This document shows, piece by piece, positions 44,451 through 53,972 of a DNA stretch of 64,000 nucleotides (its first letter is position 1; each line of letters starts with the position of its first letter). The position numbers and the translations under genes are program-made. The stretch comes from Chitinophagales bacterium. GTDB taxonomy: Bacteria > Bacteroidota > Bacteroidia > Chitinophagales > CAIOSU01. The stretch lies in the NCBI GenBank assembly GCA_040877935.1, contig JBBDNB010000019.1:60785-124784 (forward strand), given 5' to 3'. The notes beneath the pieces were generated by a model. That model did no database searches and was not told the DNA's origin. It saw only the letters and a program-made list of their open reading frames with translations.

Positions 44451-45425
44451 ATGAGACACAAGTTAACAACACTTTTTCTTTTACTTAGTGTTTTAAGTAT
44501 TTCAGTTTCAGCTCAAGATGCCGATGCTGAATCTGATACAGTTAAGCGTTGGCAATATGCCGGATTTGGAACTGCAAATCTCAATCAATCGGCTTTTGTC
44601 AACTGGGCAGCAGGGGGGGAGAGTTCTTTTGCGGTGTCATTTGTGGGAAATGTAAACTGGAGCTATACCCATAAAAAACACAAATGGGAAAATAACCTGG
44701 ATATGTCTTATGGTATTCAAAGAATAGGGGGAGGAGACTATTTAAAAAATGAGGATAAAATTGATTTCCTATCCAAATATGGCTATGAACTTAAAAAGGA
44801 GAAGATTTTCGCCACCTTACTCACCAATTTCAAAAGTCAATTTGCCAAGGGCTACGAATTTCCTGATGACGGATCTCAAAGAATGGTTTCGCGTTGGTTG
44901 GCTCCAGGTTATTTGCTGACTTCTGCGGGTATTGATTTTAAACCTGTGAAATACCTCTCCATATTTGTTTCACCGGCCACCGGCAAATTTACTTTTGTAA
45001 GAGATCAGAATATTGCTAACCGTGGCACATATGGCAATCGTCCTGCTGTTTATGACGAAACTACCGGAGAATTGCTTGAAGAAGGAAAAACCACTCGTTC
45101 AGAATTTGGTGCTTATGTAAACATTATGTTTCAAAAGGAAATTTTCAAGAATGTAACAGTAATGACTAAATTGGATTTGTTCAACAATTACACAGACCCC
45201 AATAAGCCAAATCGAAAAAATATTGACATCAACTGGAATACAGTTATTGATATGAAAATCAACAGTTTTCTTAGTGCGAGTATCATGACCCAGTTAATTT
45301 ATGACAATGATATATTGATTGATGTTACCGGTGATGGAAATCCGGATGGCCCTCGAACACAGTTTAAAGAAATTTTGGGCATTGGTTTGACTTATAAATT
45401 TTCCAACAAAGACAAAGAAGAATAG
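44451..45425 (+). CDS. DUF3078 family outer-membrane or secreted protein
   Basis: The 324-residue product has a signal peptide (MRHKLTTLFLLLSVLSIS, cut near SAQD). The core repeats amphipathic beta strands and has the family text NLNQSAFVNWAAGGESSFAV, KKHKWENNLDMSYGIQR and LSKYGYELKKEKIFATLLTN, known as DUF3078 in Bacteroidota. A beta-barrel-like outer membrane protein is likely. The ATG at 44451 is chosen over one 27 bp upstream because it begins the signal peptide. Its stop is followed by a hairpin that serves mainly the convergent gene. Confidence 0.85.
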   Translation: MRHKLTTLFLLLSVLSISVSAQDADAESDTVKRWQYAGFGTANLNQSAFVNWAAGGESSFAVSFVGNVNWSYTHKKHKWENNLDMSYGIQRIGGGDYLKNEDKIDFLSKYGYELKKEKIFATLLTNFKSQFAKGYEFPDDGSQRMVSRWLAPGYLLTSAGIDFKPVKYLSIFVSPATGKFTFVRDQNIANRGTYGNRPAVYDETTGELLEEGKTTRSEFGAYVNIMFQKEIFKNVTVMTKLDLFNNYTDPNKPNRKNIDINWNTVIDMKINSFLSASIMTQLIYDNDILIDVTGDGNPDGPRTQFKEILGIGLTYKFSNKDKEE

Positions 45426-45440
45426 ACCGGTACATTAAAA

Positions 45441-45472
45441 ATGCGCATTTCTTTTATAGCAGAAATGCGCAT
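45441..45472 (-). terminator. Terminator between convergent genes
   Basis: ATGCGCATTTCT (45441-45452) pairs perfectly with 45461-45472. On the minus strand the stem is followed by TTTTTAATG, so it chiefly serves the gene at 45498-47249; on the plus strand no T-run follows. Confidence 0.7.
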
Positions 45473-45497
45473 CCTAACCAAAACCCATTTTTTTACC

Positions 45498-47249
45498 TTA
45501 TTTCAGCAATACCAGTTTTTGGCTTTTGCTTATTTCATTTGATCTGACAGATATCTGGTAGATTCCTGCGGGCAAATGAGAAAGGTCTAAATTTATTTGT
45601 TCGTAATTGTTATTAATTGTATTGTTGCGGCTGTATACTCTTTTACCTTCTACACTAAAGATATCAACCTGATAAAGCTCGTCTAAATTGCTGCTGCTAA
45701 TAGCCAGGCTTGTATTTTGGCTTGCAGGATTAGGAAACACAGAGATTTCAAAATCACTCAGCGTAGATGCAAATGTTTCGGGATAAGTCTCATTTTCTGA
45801 TGTATTGTATCCAATCAGATCACTGAGGTCAAAGTCATTTAGCTTTTTGTAGTTTTTGCTTTGTGGCATTTCAGCATCAGCTACAACACGTATTTGATAC
45901 TTTGTTGCAGGGCTTAGGCCATCAATTTTTGCAGCATTTCCATAAACCTGCTTTTGATTCCATTGTGCAGTTCCTTGTTTGCGGTACATTACATTGAAGT
46001 TGTTATGGTTGTTTACATTAGGATTCCATGCCAAATTGATTGAGTTGAGTGCTGTATCAGTGATAGTAACGTATCTGTTTCCATTAAAAACCGGTGTATC
46101 ACCTTCATTTATAGTATTTCTACACTCACCCACTATATCATTAGGGAAATTAGGCAGGCCAACATTGGCTTGTTGTGTTCCCAGATGCAAGCCCAAATCC
46201 TGAAAATCTGAATCAGTTCCCTGGCGGTTTGGATCATTAATAACTGATAGATAAGAGCTTGACATCATTCTTGTGACATAGATTTTTCCATCGGGGCCCA
46301 GTTGCATTGCTCCAATTCCCGTAGCAGCGGTAGTTCCAATTATATTTGCTGAAATTGCTGGGTTAGGAAAGATCAGATTGAACTGGTAAATTTCCTTATC
46401 TAAAGAATTTCCTACATAAAGCATTCGGCAATTTGGGGAAAATTCTGCGGTATATCCTGCTATACCTAAATCTCTTGCATTTGTTATTTCTCCATTGCTG
46501 CTGTTGAAATCAAATAAGAAGGTGTAATCCGAAGTGGCATAAACCAGGTTTTCGCCATTTGCAGATGCTTTTAATGTACCAGCATCTGGACCTGCTACAG
46601 GGCCAATGGCAGAAGTAGTAACCCCTGAAATGCCACGTGCTGATAGATGATACACGTGAAAAGTATCGGTATTTAGTTTGTGGGCAACAACCCAGTAATC
46701 TTCTCCATTGGCATGCCTGATGGCTGTAAGAGATTCGTTAACACTATCTGTGATGGCTATTCCTGCTGTAGCAACATCACCCATGCCACCATCTAAGTTC
46801 ATATCTATTACGGAGAATCGAAGTCCCCCCTGAGCATTGTTTTCCATACAATCTGTAGTGAACAGATAATGTATTCCAGGTGCTCCTGGATGATTGACAA
46901 TTAAAGATGACTGAAGCGAGCTGTTACATCCACCGGCAGTGCTAAGATCGCCATTGGGCATAAGCTGATGTGCCTTGTTCCATACACCACCAAAATAGTT
47001 GTTGGGACTTCCGGGGCCACCATTGCTGTAAAACAGTAATTCACCCTGATGGTCACTTACCACAGCTGTGCCTTCAAATGAATTCATTGCGCCATTGTTT
47101 ACAGATACTGGTAGGCCGTTTTGAAAACTTAATCCGGCTTCCTGACCAAAATACCAGTTATTGGCTTTTTTTGGGGATTGCGCAAACAAGAAAAATGGTG
47201 TGAAAATTAATAGACTCACCAAGCTGCTAAATATTTTATTGATCTTCAT
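45498..47249 (-). CDS. Secreted type A T9SS protein with propeller-like and FN3 domains
   Basis: The 583-residue protein starts MKINKIFSSLVSLLIFTPFF, a signal peptide ending near LFAQ. Residues about 30-370 are a propeller-like region opening NNWYFGQEAGLSFQNG, with blade-type motifs TAVVSDHQGELLFYSNGG and GAMQLGPDGKIYVTRM; this opening is common in gliding-associated proteins of the phylum. An FN3 domain (about 385-470, INLAWNPNVNNHNNFNV) precedes the type A sorting domain (FEISVFPNPASQ ... VDIFSVEGKRVYSRN ... PAGIYQISVRS ... KSQKLVLLK). Surface or extracellular; function unknown. A start 63 bp upstream is rejected because it would precede the signal peptide. Confidence 0.87.
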   Translation of the reverse strand: MKINKIFSSLVSLLIFTPFFLFAQSPKKANNWYFGQEAGLSFQNGLPVSVNNGAMNSFEGTAVVSDHQGELLFYSNGGPGSPNNYFGGVWNKAHQLMPNGDLSTAGGCNSSLQSSLIVNHPGAPGIHYLFTTDCMENNAQGGLRFSVIDMNLDGGMGDVATAGIAITDSVNESLTAIRHANGEDYWVVAHKLNTDTFHVYHLSARGISGVTTSAIGPVAGPDAGTLKASANGENLVYATSDYTFLFDFNSSNGEITNARDLGIAGYTAEFSPNCRMLYVGNSLDKEIYQFNLIFPNPAISANIIGTTAATGIGAMQLGPDGKIYVTRMMSSSYLSVINDPNRQGTDSDFQDLGLHLGTQQANVGLPNFPNDIVGECRNTINEGDTPVFNGNRYVTITDTALNSINLAWNPNVNNHNNFNVMYRKQGTAQWNQKQVYGNAAKIDGLSPATKYQIRVVADAEMPQSKNYKKLNDFDLSDLIGYNTSENETYPETFASTLSDFEISVFPNPASQNTSLAISSSNLDELYQVDIFSVEGKRVYSRNNTINNNYEQINLDLSHLPAGIYQISVRSNEISKSQKLVLLK

Positions 47250-47510
47250 AATTAAGAGGCTTTTTATGATTGAATTGCTCGGTTTTACGTTGTGTAGCTT
47301 GAAAGGTTTCAAAAGGGTAAGTATAGACCAGATGGCTTTAAGGAATTGACTGTTCAGCTCGATACATATTCAGTGACAGTATTTTTCCTTGTTTATAAAA
47401 ACTTAAGCTTCTATACTAAATAGAAAGTCTGTGATAGTAGAGTTTTTCATTGATGTAATAAAATGAAAGACTCAATCTTTATAAGTCGAATAATAGAACA
47501 CTTAAATCCT

Positions 47511-47518
47511 TAAATTTG
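47511..47518 (+). promoter_or_regulatory. Predicted -7 box of the lptF/G-type gene
   Basis: TAAATTTG fits TAnnTTTG and ends 23 nt before the GTG start at 47542. A -33 motif is not clear. Confidence 0.4.
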
Positions 47519-47541
47519 GCCTGTTTTATAATTACAGCATT

Positions 47542-48984
47542 GTGAAAATAATTGACAAGCTCATACTGAGGACTTTTGCAGGGCCTTTTTTCCTCACTTT
47601 TTTCATTACACTTTTCATTATTGTAATGCAATTTTTGTGGAAATATATTGATGACCTGGTAGGGAAGGGGCTGGAATGGTATATTGTATTTGAGCTGATC
47701 TTTTATGCTTCGGCATCATTCGTTCCACTGGCCTTGCCGCTGGCTGTATTGCTTTCTTCGATAATGACTTTTGGAAGTCTGGGAGAAAACTACGAATTGG
47801 TTGCATTGAAATCTTCCGGTATATCGCTTTTTCGTTTTATGCGGGTATTGATTTTTACAGTTGTTGGCTTGAGTTTCGTTGCCTTTTTCTTTTCCAATAA
47901 TATTTTACCTATTGCCAATTTAAAATTTGGTGCATTGCTTTATGATATTCGTCAGCAAAAGCCGGCACTAAATATTAAAGAAGGCGTGTTTTACAATGAC
48001 CTGGAAAATTTTAGTATTAAGGTCGGAAGAAAAGAGGAAGACAATCGCAGTATTCACGATATCATTGTTTACGATCAGACCAGTAAAAAAGGCAATGACA
48101 ATATATTGCTTGCCGAATCAGGGGAAATGTTTACCTCTGTGGATGAGCGCTATTTAATTTTGCGGCTATACAATGGGCATCGCTATCAGGAAATGATAGA
48201 TGGCAAAAAAGAATCAACCCACGAGCACTTGCGTACTTCCTTTGACACCTGGGAGAAAAAATTTGATCTTTCAGAATTTGCACTTGATCGCTCAGAAGAG
48301 AGTTTTTGGAAAAATCACTATCAGATGATGAACCTGAAGCAATTGCAGAGCTCTATAGACACACTGTATATGGATGTTGCAAAAAGGAGGGAAACGCTCA
48401 GTAGAAATTTCAGTAATTTTTTTCTTTTCAAAAAAGCGGAGTTCGATACCTTGCATGCCAATGCAAATATTGCTTTTGATACTATTCCTGAAAAATATGC
48501 TGCATTGTTCAATAACTCAAAAGCTGATGTCACAGAAAAACATGCGAGAAGAGCATTGAGTATGGCCAGAAATGTAAAGAGTTATATTGGAGTGTCTGTT
48601 CGTGATTTAAAACACAAAAGAAAATATATAGCCAAACACAATGTGGAATGGCATAGAAAATTCACGCTTTCTGTGGCGTGTTTGGTTTTGTTTTTCATAG
48701 GGGCACCACTGGGCGCTATAATTCGAATGGGTGGGCTTGGAATGCCCTTGTTAATATCTATTATATTTTTTGTTATTTTTCATGTATTTTCCATGAGTGG
48801 GGAAAAAATAGCGGAAAATGGAGGGATGAGCCCCTTTGCTGGTATGTGGTTGTCCACTTTTGTATTATTACCAATCGGGATTTTTCTTACTTACAAGGCT
48901 ATGAAAGATTCTCCCTTGTTTGACGTAGGGTGGTATTACAGTAATATCAAAAGGATTTTACCTAAAAGATTTAATTCCGAGTGA
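47542..48984 (+). CDS. LptF/LptG family lipopolysaccharide export permease
   Basis: The inner-membrane permease of the LptBFG transporter moves LPS from the inner membrane to the Lpt bridge. The 480 residues have three N-terminal helices (about 13-35, 48-75, 97-122), a large periplasmic beta-jellyroll domain (about 125-370) and three C-terminal helices (about 380-470). The opening IIDKLILRTFAGPFFLTFF and LPLAVLLSSIMTFGSLGENYE are family hallmarks, as is FFIGAPLGAIIRMGGLGMP. I cannot say F or G; Bacteroidota often have both, and no second one is in the window. The start is GTG (MKIIDK). A GT39 gene follows after 20 bp. Confidence 0.9.
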   Translation: MKIIDKLILRTFAGPFFLTFFITLFIIVMQFLWKYIDDLVGKGLEWYIVFELIFYASASFVPLALPLAVLLSSIMTFGSLGENYELVALKSSGISLFRFMRVLIFTVVGLSFVAFFFSNNILPIANLKFGALLYDIRQQKPALNIKEGVFYNDLENFSIKVGRKEEDNRSIHDIIVYDQTSKKGNDNILLAESGEMFTSVDERYLILRLYNGHRYQEMIDGKKESTHEHLRTSFDTWEKKFDLSEFALDRSEESFWKNHYQMMNLKQLQSSIDTLYMDVAKRRETLSRNFSNFFLFKKAEFDTLHANANIAFDTIPEKYAALFNNSKADVTEKHARRALSMARNVKSYIGVSVRDLKHKRKYIAKHNVEWHRKFTLSVACLVLFFIGAPLGAIIRMGGLGMPLLISIIFFVIFHVFSMSGEKIAENGGMSPFAGMWLSTFVLLPIGIFLTYKAMKDSPLFDVGWYYSNIKRILPKRFNSE

Positions 48985-49004
48985 TGAATATTAATTCTTG
49001 ATTA

Positions 49005-50636
49005 GTGAAAGCGGGAAATCCTATATTCTATGTATTAATATTTTGCTTTGCCAGCACCCTGTTTATGCATTCGCTGGGAAAGGTACATTTATTTGATTGG
49101 GACGAGATTAATTTTGCCGAGTCAGCAAGGGAAATGTTGGTTACCGAAAATTACGCACGGGTACAAATAGACTATCAGCCTTTTTGGGAAAAGCCCCCTT
49201 TGTTTTTTTGGATGCAGGCCGCTGCCATGAATATTTTTGGAGTAGGAGAGTATGCAGCCCGTTTGCCCAATGCTATTTGCGGGGTACTAACGCTATTGCT
49301 GATATTTTATGTTGGAAAACGCCTGGATTCGGTTTACCTGGGAGGCATTTGGGTGCTTTGCTATACCGGAGCATTTTTACCCCATTTCTATTTTAAGTCG
49401 GGCATTATTGATCCCTTTTTCAATTTCTTTATGTTTGCTTCATTGCTCTGTTTTGCCCTGTATTTTCGGCAAGCAAGATTGCATCTCGCAATTGCTGCAG
49501 GTTTATTTACAGGGCTTGCAGTACTCACTAAAGGCCCTGTAGGTTTATTGGTTCCTGCGCTGGTCGTTTTTTTGTATGTATTGTATAAAAAAGAATGGAA
49601 GAAACTGTTGAGCTGGCATGTTCCTGTATTTTTATTTTTACTGATTGCAGTGAGTTTTTTATGGTATGGTGTTGAGTTGATGCAAAACGGCTTTTGGTTT
49701 TTTGAGGCGTTTATAAGTTATCAATTGCGCTTGTTAAGTACTGAAGATTCAGGACACGGAGCTCCATTTTATTATCATTTTCTGGTATTGTTGATGGGTT
49801 GTTTTCCGGTGTCACTATTGCTTTTTCAGCCTAAAGCACAGCAGTATGGAAGAACTGAAGATGCACGGTATTTTCAATTGTGGATGTGGCTGTTATTGAT
49901 AGTGATATTGTTGGTTTTTAGCCTGGTGAAAACCAAAATTGTTCATTATTCCTCATTTGCATACTTTCCCATTACTTTTCTGGCAGCTATTGTTTTGAGA
50001 AATCTTTGGGCCAACCCTGCATGGAAGCTAAAGTGGTGGGTAAAAATACTTTTACTGCTTTTGGGTATTCCCATTGGGCTTTCCTTTGCATTATTGCCCC
50101 TGGCTGCACAGCATCACTCTTTGTGGGTGCCACATATCAATGATTCTTTTGCAGCGGCCAATCTACAGGCAGAAGTTTACTGGCCCTTTTGGTGGATTAT
50201 TTTCGGATTGTTTTTTTTACTGGCTTTAGCAGTGATATTTGTGCCGCCTGTAAGGAGAAATGTAGGGCAGCGTTTTGTGTTTTTTTTAATAATAAATACA
50301 CTGATTATTCAAGCGCTTATGACACTTTATGTGCCAAAAATAGAAGGGTATAGTCAAAGAGCTGCTATAGAATTTTACAAAACATTGCAGGGAAAGGATG
50401 TATACGTGGAAGTGTTGGGGTATAAGAGCTATGCACATCTTTTTTACAGCAGGAAACTGCCGGAACAGAGTGTGCCGCCTGATGAACGACATTCTTTATT
50501 ACAGGGCAGAATTGATAAACCTGCATATTTCGTAACTAAGACTGGAAAAGAGGAAAAATACCTTAAAAAATATCCCCTCAAATTGCTCTATGAAAAAAAC
50601 GGCTTTGTTTTTATGAAGCGACTTCCTCTGGATTGA
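49005..50636 (+). CDS. GT39/ArnT-like membrane glycosyltransferase
   Basis: The 543-residue GT-C enzyme has about eleven to twelve helices. The first periplasmic loop has the catalytic-type acidic pair in FDWDEINFAESAREM and then PFWEKPPLFFWMQA, the signature of ArnT/PMT-type transferases that use undecaprenyl-phosphate sugars. FTGLAVLTKGPVGLLVP is also typical. With a possible LPS permease upstream it may modify lipid A or a surface glycan, but that is inference. The GTG start gives MKAGNPIFYVLIF, a proper first helix. Its stop codon overlaps the first base of the 218-bp inverted-repeat element. Confidence 0.85.
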   Translation: MKAGNPIFYVLIFCFASTLFMHSLGKVHLFDWDEINFAESAREMLVTENYARVQIDYQPFWEKPPLFFWMQAAAMNIFGVGEYAARLPNAICGVLTLLLIFYVGKRLDSVYLGGIWVLCYTGAFLPHFYFKSGIIDPFFNFFMFASLLCFALYFRQARLHLAIAAGLFTGLAVLTKGPVGLLVPALVVFLYVLYKKEWKKLLSWHVPVFLFLLIAVSFLWYGVELMQNGFWFFEAFISYQLRLLSTEDSGHGAPFYYHFLVLLMGCFPVSLLLFQPKAQQYGRTEDARYFQLWMWLLLIVILLVFSLVKTKIVHYSSFAYFPITFLAAIVLRNLWANPAWKLKWWVKILLLLLGIPIGLSFALLPLAAQHHSLWVPHINDSFAAANLQAEVYWPFWWIIFGLFFLLALAVIFVPPVRRNVGQRFVFFLIINTLIIQALMTLYVPKIEGYSQRAAIEFYKTLQGKDVYVEVLGYKSYAHLFYSRKLPEQSVPPDERHSLLQGRIDKPAYFVTKTGKEEKYLKKYPLKLLYEKNGFVFMKRLPLD

Positions 50637-50853
50637 ACCCGGATTATGCATTGGGACTTTGTCATGCCCGCCTGAATGACTTTAGTCGGGCAGGAAGCTT
50701 GAAAGCACAATAAAATCAGGCTGTTTGGAAATTTTAGCATAGCATCGCTATGGTGAAATTGAAAACAGCAACGAAGTATCTGATTTTGAAGTGATTTCAT
50801 GCTGCAATACTTGCCTGCTGCAAGCAGGGATTTCCTAATGCATATTCTGGGTT
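50636..50853. repeat. 218-bp structured element, AACCC...GGGTT family
   Basis: The ends are AACCCGGATTATGCATTGGG (50636-50655) and, on the minus strand, AACCCAGAATATGCATTAGG (50853-50834). Inside, AAAATCAG pairs with CTGATTTT, GCTGTTT with AAACAGC, AAATTTTAGCATAGC with GCTATGGTGAAATT (near perfect, one nested stem), and CCTGCT with AGCAGG. It carries GACTTTAGTCGGGCAGG (50678-50694), also in the 39859-40221 element. It fills the whole gap between two convergent genes. Confidence 0.8.
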
Positions 50854-50859
50854 GAACAT

Positions 50860-51705
50860 CTATTGTGATGTTAGCTTTTCCAGAGTGTTCTGTATCAGCA
50901 GGTCAACTGTAGCCTGGGGATTTTTTGAGAAAGTACCCGCTTCGCGATTGGCCAATATGGCATTTAAAGAAAGCGCCTTATGCCCCATTAAATGGGCTAA
51001 ACCATATATACCGGCAGTTTCCATTTCAAAATTGGTGACTGCCATTTCATTGATTTTCACAGAGCGGAGCTTGTCCAGTATTTGGGCATCTTTTGCTTTT
51101 AACCTGAGACTCCGACCTTGCGGGGCATAAAACCCCGGGCAGGTAGCAGTTATACCGCTATGCATTCCAGAAAATTTATTGAGCAAATTTTGGTCGGCTT
51201 CAAAGAAATAGGGCAGAATCGGCAGTTCAACTCCAATATCCGGTTTATTCTTTTTATCAATTTGATAATAATGCATGAGGCTGTCTAAACCCAACCCGGC
51301 AGCAGAAGCGACAAAAGTATCTACAGGTATAGAGCGGTGCAAACTCCCGGAGGTGCCAATTCTGATGATCTTTAATTGTTGGAAATCCGTTTTTATGGTT
51401 TTTGTGTCAAAGTCAATATTGGCAAGCGCATCAAGTTCATTGAGTACTATATCAATATTGTCAGTGCCAATACCTGTGGAAATAACACTCATTCTTTTTG
51501 TTCCGATATAGCCCGTATGTGTCACAAATTCACGATGCGCTTTTTTGAACTCAATGCGGTCAAAATATTTGCTCAGCATTTCTACCCGATCGGGATCGCC
51601 TACCGTGAAGATTAAATCAGCAATTTCTTCTGGCCTTAGTTGTAGGTGGTAAATTGATCCATCCGGGTTCAATATCAATTCTGAATCTTTAATGCTATTG
51701 TTCAT
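50860..51705 (-). CDS. Nucleoside phosphorylase, uridine phosphorylase-like
   Basis: This phosphorylase splits a nucleoside with phosphate to the free base and ribose 1-phosphate, in salvage. The 281 residues have FTVGDPDRVEMLSKYFD, the phosphate loop at the N-terminus, STGIGTDNIDIVLNELDAL, and IIRIGTSGSLHRSIPVDTF, all signatures of the PNP/UDP family. The late motif VTNFEMETAGIYGLAHLMGHKALSLNAI is the ribose-binding glutamate region. Close relatives in Bacteroidota are labelled uridine phosphorylase; base specificity is inferred. Confidence 0.9.
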   Translation of the reverse strand: MNNSIKDSELILNPDGSIYHLQLRPEEIADLIFTVGDPDRVEMLSKYFDRIEFKKAHREFVTHTGYIGTKRMSVISTGIGTDNIDIVLNELDALANIDFDTKTIKTDFQQLKIIRIGTSGSLHRSIPVDTFVASAAGLGLDSLMHYYQIDKKNKPDIGVELPILPYFFEADQNLLNKFSGMHSGITATCPGFYAPQGRSLRLKAKDAQILDKLRSVKINEMAVTNFEMETAGIYGLAHLMGHKALSLNAILANREAGTFSKNPQATVDLLIQNTLEKLTSQ

Positions 51706-52192
51706 TTTTTGAAAATCAGTTAATTATATTAATCATAATCAGCGTGGGCTAATCAAATGTTTGCCCAGAAATTTAGATTGCAAATTGGACAATTTTTATT
51801 AGAAAATGATTTTTGACCTCAATCAAATAGTCAACTTGTTGTTTGCCAATTAATTATATTGATTTATAGCCGAATGCATAAATCAGATTTATTAATGTAT
51901 TTGTAAAAAATATTTAGCGAAATTTTCTATATTGCCTAAGTTCAAATAGCAAGTGGTCTTTGGAAGATAATATATTGACACTTCAATATCACGGAAAATG
52001 GGTGGTTTAGAAGCTCAGTTTTACCTCTCTGAAAATCAAAGAGGTTGGGGGCGATGCAGAGATTTATTTTGAATAAACTCTGGTCATTTTATTAATCTCC
52101 TTTTTTTGTGATGTAATTTCCCTTCTTTTCGGAATATACTGTATTCTATCTTAGCTTTGCCCTGCAATTTTATCAAAATCAATTAGTATATA
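51706..52192. other. Intergenic region, 487 bp
   Basis: The AT-rich gap lies between divergent genes (nucleoside phosphorylase, minus; universal stress protein, plus). A short hairpin, ACCTCT/AGAGGT, sits at about 52024-52046. The promoter of the universal stress gene is near its right end. I find no ORF with supporting features: a 24-codon ATG frame at 52000 lacks any sign of selection. Confidence 0.55.
52152..52160 (+). promoter_or_regulatory. Predicted -7 box of the universal stress gene
   Basis: TAGCTTTGC, a full match to the extended TAnnTTTGC, 32 nt before the GTG start. The -33 region (TTTTCGG near 52128) is only partly conserved. Confidence 0.5.
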
Positions 52193-53053
52193 GTGAAACT
52201 CAAAATTGACAAGATATTAGTTCCTACTGATTTCTCCCCACTTTCATTAAGTGCGCTGCATTATGCGGCAGCCTTGGCACGGCACTCCAATGCAGAGATT
52301 ATTCTCTATCATGTGATTGAAACCTATATGCAAAATACTTTTCTGGAGGAGATCATCAATATCGATAGGATCATTGAAGATGCTGTCAATAAAAAAATGG
52401 AGGAGATCAAATCTGATAATATAGATCTCTGGGGCATCAAGATTACTGCACGAATTGGAAAAGGAAAGATATACAGGCAAATTTCTGACTTTCAAAAAAC
52501 AAACAATATCGACCTGATTATAATGGGGACACATGGCTGGAAAGATGTTGATTTAAAACAAAAACATATTCTTGGCTCTAATGCCATTCGGGTTGTTAGT
52601 GGAACAACAGTGCCTGTTATAACATTCAGGACGCCAATTGAGGAAGTCAGGCTTAAAAAAATTGTATTGCCACTTGATATAACTAAAGAAACTGATCAGA
52701 AGGTGTTGAGTGCTATGAAGCTGGCACGTGTTTTTGATGCTGAAATTCACCTGGTTTCTATTTCTACATATTTTGATGAATTGCGCTTTAAAAGCAGCTA
52801 TCTCAAAGAGCAATTGAACAATATTGCTGATAAGGTAAAAGATGTTGGTATCCCTGTGCAAATAAAAATGATCCGACACGAGAATGTGCCCAAAGCCATA
52901 ATGGATTATTCCAAAGAAATTGATGCCGATTTATTGATGATCATGACACAGCAGGAGGTTTCAAAATCCGATTTTTACAATTTGGGCAGTAGTGCCAGAA
53001 AAGTGATTGCAGAAAGTAAGGTCCCGGTTTTTAGCATTCGCCCCGAGCGTTGA
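52193..53053 (+). CDS. Tandem universal stress protein
   Basis: The 286 residues form two USP domains (about 1-145 and 150-286). The first starts MKLKIDKILVPTDFSPLSL and has the ATP-binding GxxGx9GS-type motif in MGTHGWKDVDLKQ and HILGSNAIRVV; the second has KIVLPLDITKET and NLGSSARKVIAESKVPVFSI. The second lacks the typical GTHG loop (IMTQQEV instead) and may not bind ATP. Such tandem proteins act in cytosolic stress responses and adhesion or motility control; the exact role is not readable. The start is GTG. Confidence 0.9.
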   Translation: MKLKIDKILVPTDFSPLSLSALHYAAALARHSNAEIILYHVIETYMQNTFLEEIINIDRIIEDAVNKKMEEIKSDNIDLWGIKITARIGKGKIYRQISDFQKTNNIDLIIMGTHGWKDVDLKQKHILGSNAIRVVSGTTVPVITFRTPIEEVRLKKIVLPLDITKETDQKVLSAMKLARVFDAEIHLVSISTYFDELRFKSSYLKEQLNNIADKVKDVGIPVQIKMIRHENVPKAIMDYSKEIDADLLMIMTQQEVSKSDFYNLGSSARKVIAESKVPVFSIRPER

Positions 53054-53192
53054 TCTATGTAAGATGTAAGAAATGGAAAATGTGGGATGTGAAATGGAAA
53101 GGTTTGCAATACATATACAGGGCACTGCCTTCTCTCCTTCAAAAGCCAAGCGAATAATGTGGCCTTAGGTTTGCTTATTCTATATCTGCCTT

Positions 53193-53783
53193 TTATTTTT
53201 CTTCGGTCTTACCAACAGCTTTTACGAAAGCTTCACGGGAAAGGGGCTCGTAGTGTTCTTTTTCTCCAAGTTGGACCAGGTCTTCACTGGCTGTGATGCG
53301 GTGAGAGAAATTCGCCAACTTACCTGTTTTTACACATATTGCATGTACTTTGGTTACATATTCTGCTATTGCCAATAGGTTGGGAATAGGGCCGAAGGGT
53401 TTTCCTTTAAAATCCATATCCAAGCCCGCAACTATCACCCTGATGCCGATATTGGCCATTTCATTACAAACATCAGGCAATTCTTCATCAAAAAACTGGG
53501 CTTCATCTATGCCCACAACTTCAGCATCGCCAAACTGCAGGAGTATATCGCGAGAGCATTCAACCGGAAATGAATCTATGGAATTGGCATCATGACTTAC
53601 CACTTCTTCTTCGTGGTAGCGATTGTCAACCTTAGGTTTAAAGATTTTTATTCTTTGTTTGGCAAATTGAGCGCGCTTCAGTCGCCTGATGAGTTCTTCT
53701 GTTTTTCCGGAAAACATTGATCCGCAAATTACTTCTATCCACCCAGTTTCGCGCTGTGGCTTTCCGGTCATTTCCAAAAACAT
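53193..53783 (-). CDS. tdk: Thymidine kinase, type II
   Basis: This enzyme phosphorylates thymidine to dTMP in the salvage pathway. The 196 residues show the P-loop [15 protein letters not shown] (21-35), the [14 protein letters not shown] and [18 protein letters not shown] motifs, and [19 protein letters not shown]. The lasso domain usually binds zinc with four cysteines; here only one Cys is in the region ([17 protein letters not shown]), so the zinc site seems lost. Otherwise length and motifs are normal. The start [10 protein letters not shown] is taken because no better one lies between. Confidence 0.93.
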   Translation of the reverse strand: MFLEMTGKPQRETGWIEVICGSMFSGKTEELIRRLKRAQFAKQRIKIFKPKVDNRYHEEEVVSHDANSIDSFPVECSRDILLQFGDAEVVGIDEAQFFDEELPDVCNEMANIGIRVIVAGLDMDFKGKPFGPIPNLLAIAEYVTKVHAICVKTGKLANFSHRITASEDLVQLGEKEHYEPLSREAFVKAVGKTEEK

Positions 53784-53931
53784 ACATCAATTGTTTAGTT
53801 GAACAGGAAATTTAAAAAGATTGTAAGGAAATTTCTCTATTTTCCCAATGCTTTATCTTTTTTTGTTTTCAGGCTTTTCTGGTTTTTGAAAATTTTATGG
53901 GGCTGATTATAATATGCCTTTGCCTATTAAG

Positions 53932-53963
53932 CTGAGCGCTTATATAATTATAGAACTCAGGTT
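53932..53963 (-). repeat. Solo end of the AACCTGAGTTCG family
   Basis: On the minus strand it reads AACCTGAGTTCTATAATTAT, then ATAAGCGCTC, matching the right-end type of the element at 39859-40221. It starts 10 bp downstream of the OmpA gene stop (minus strand). No partner end found in the gap, which is 189 bp. Confidence 0.6.
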
Positions 53964-53972
53964 ATTATTGAA

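Noticed and set aside
53054..53192. Short purine-rich imperfect repeats (GATGTAAGAAATGG and GATGTGAAATGG) after the universal stress gene
   Set aside because: Only two imperfect units of about 15 bp; too little to call a repeat family.
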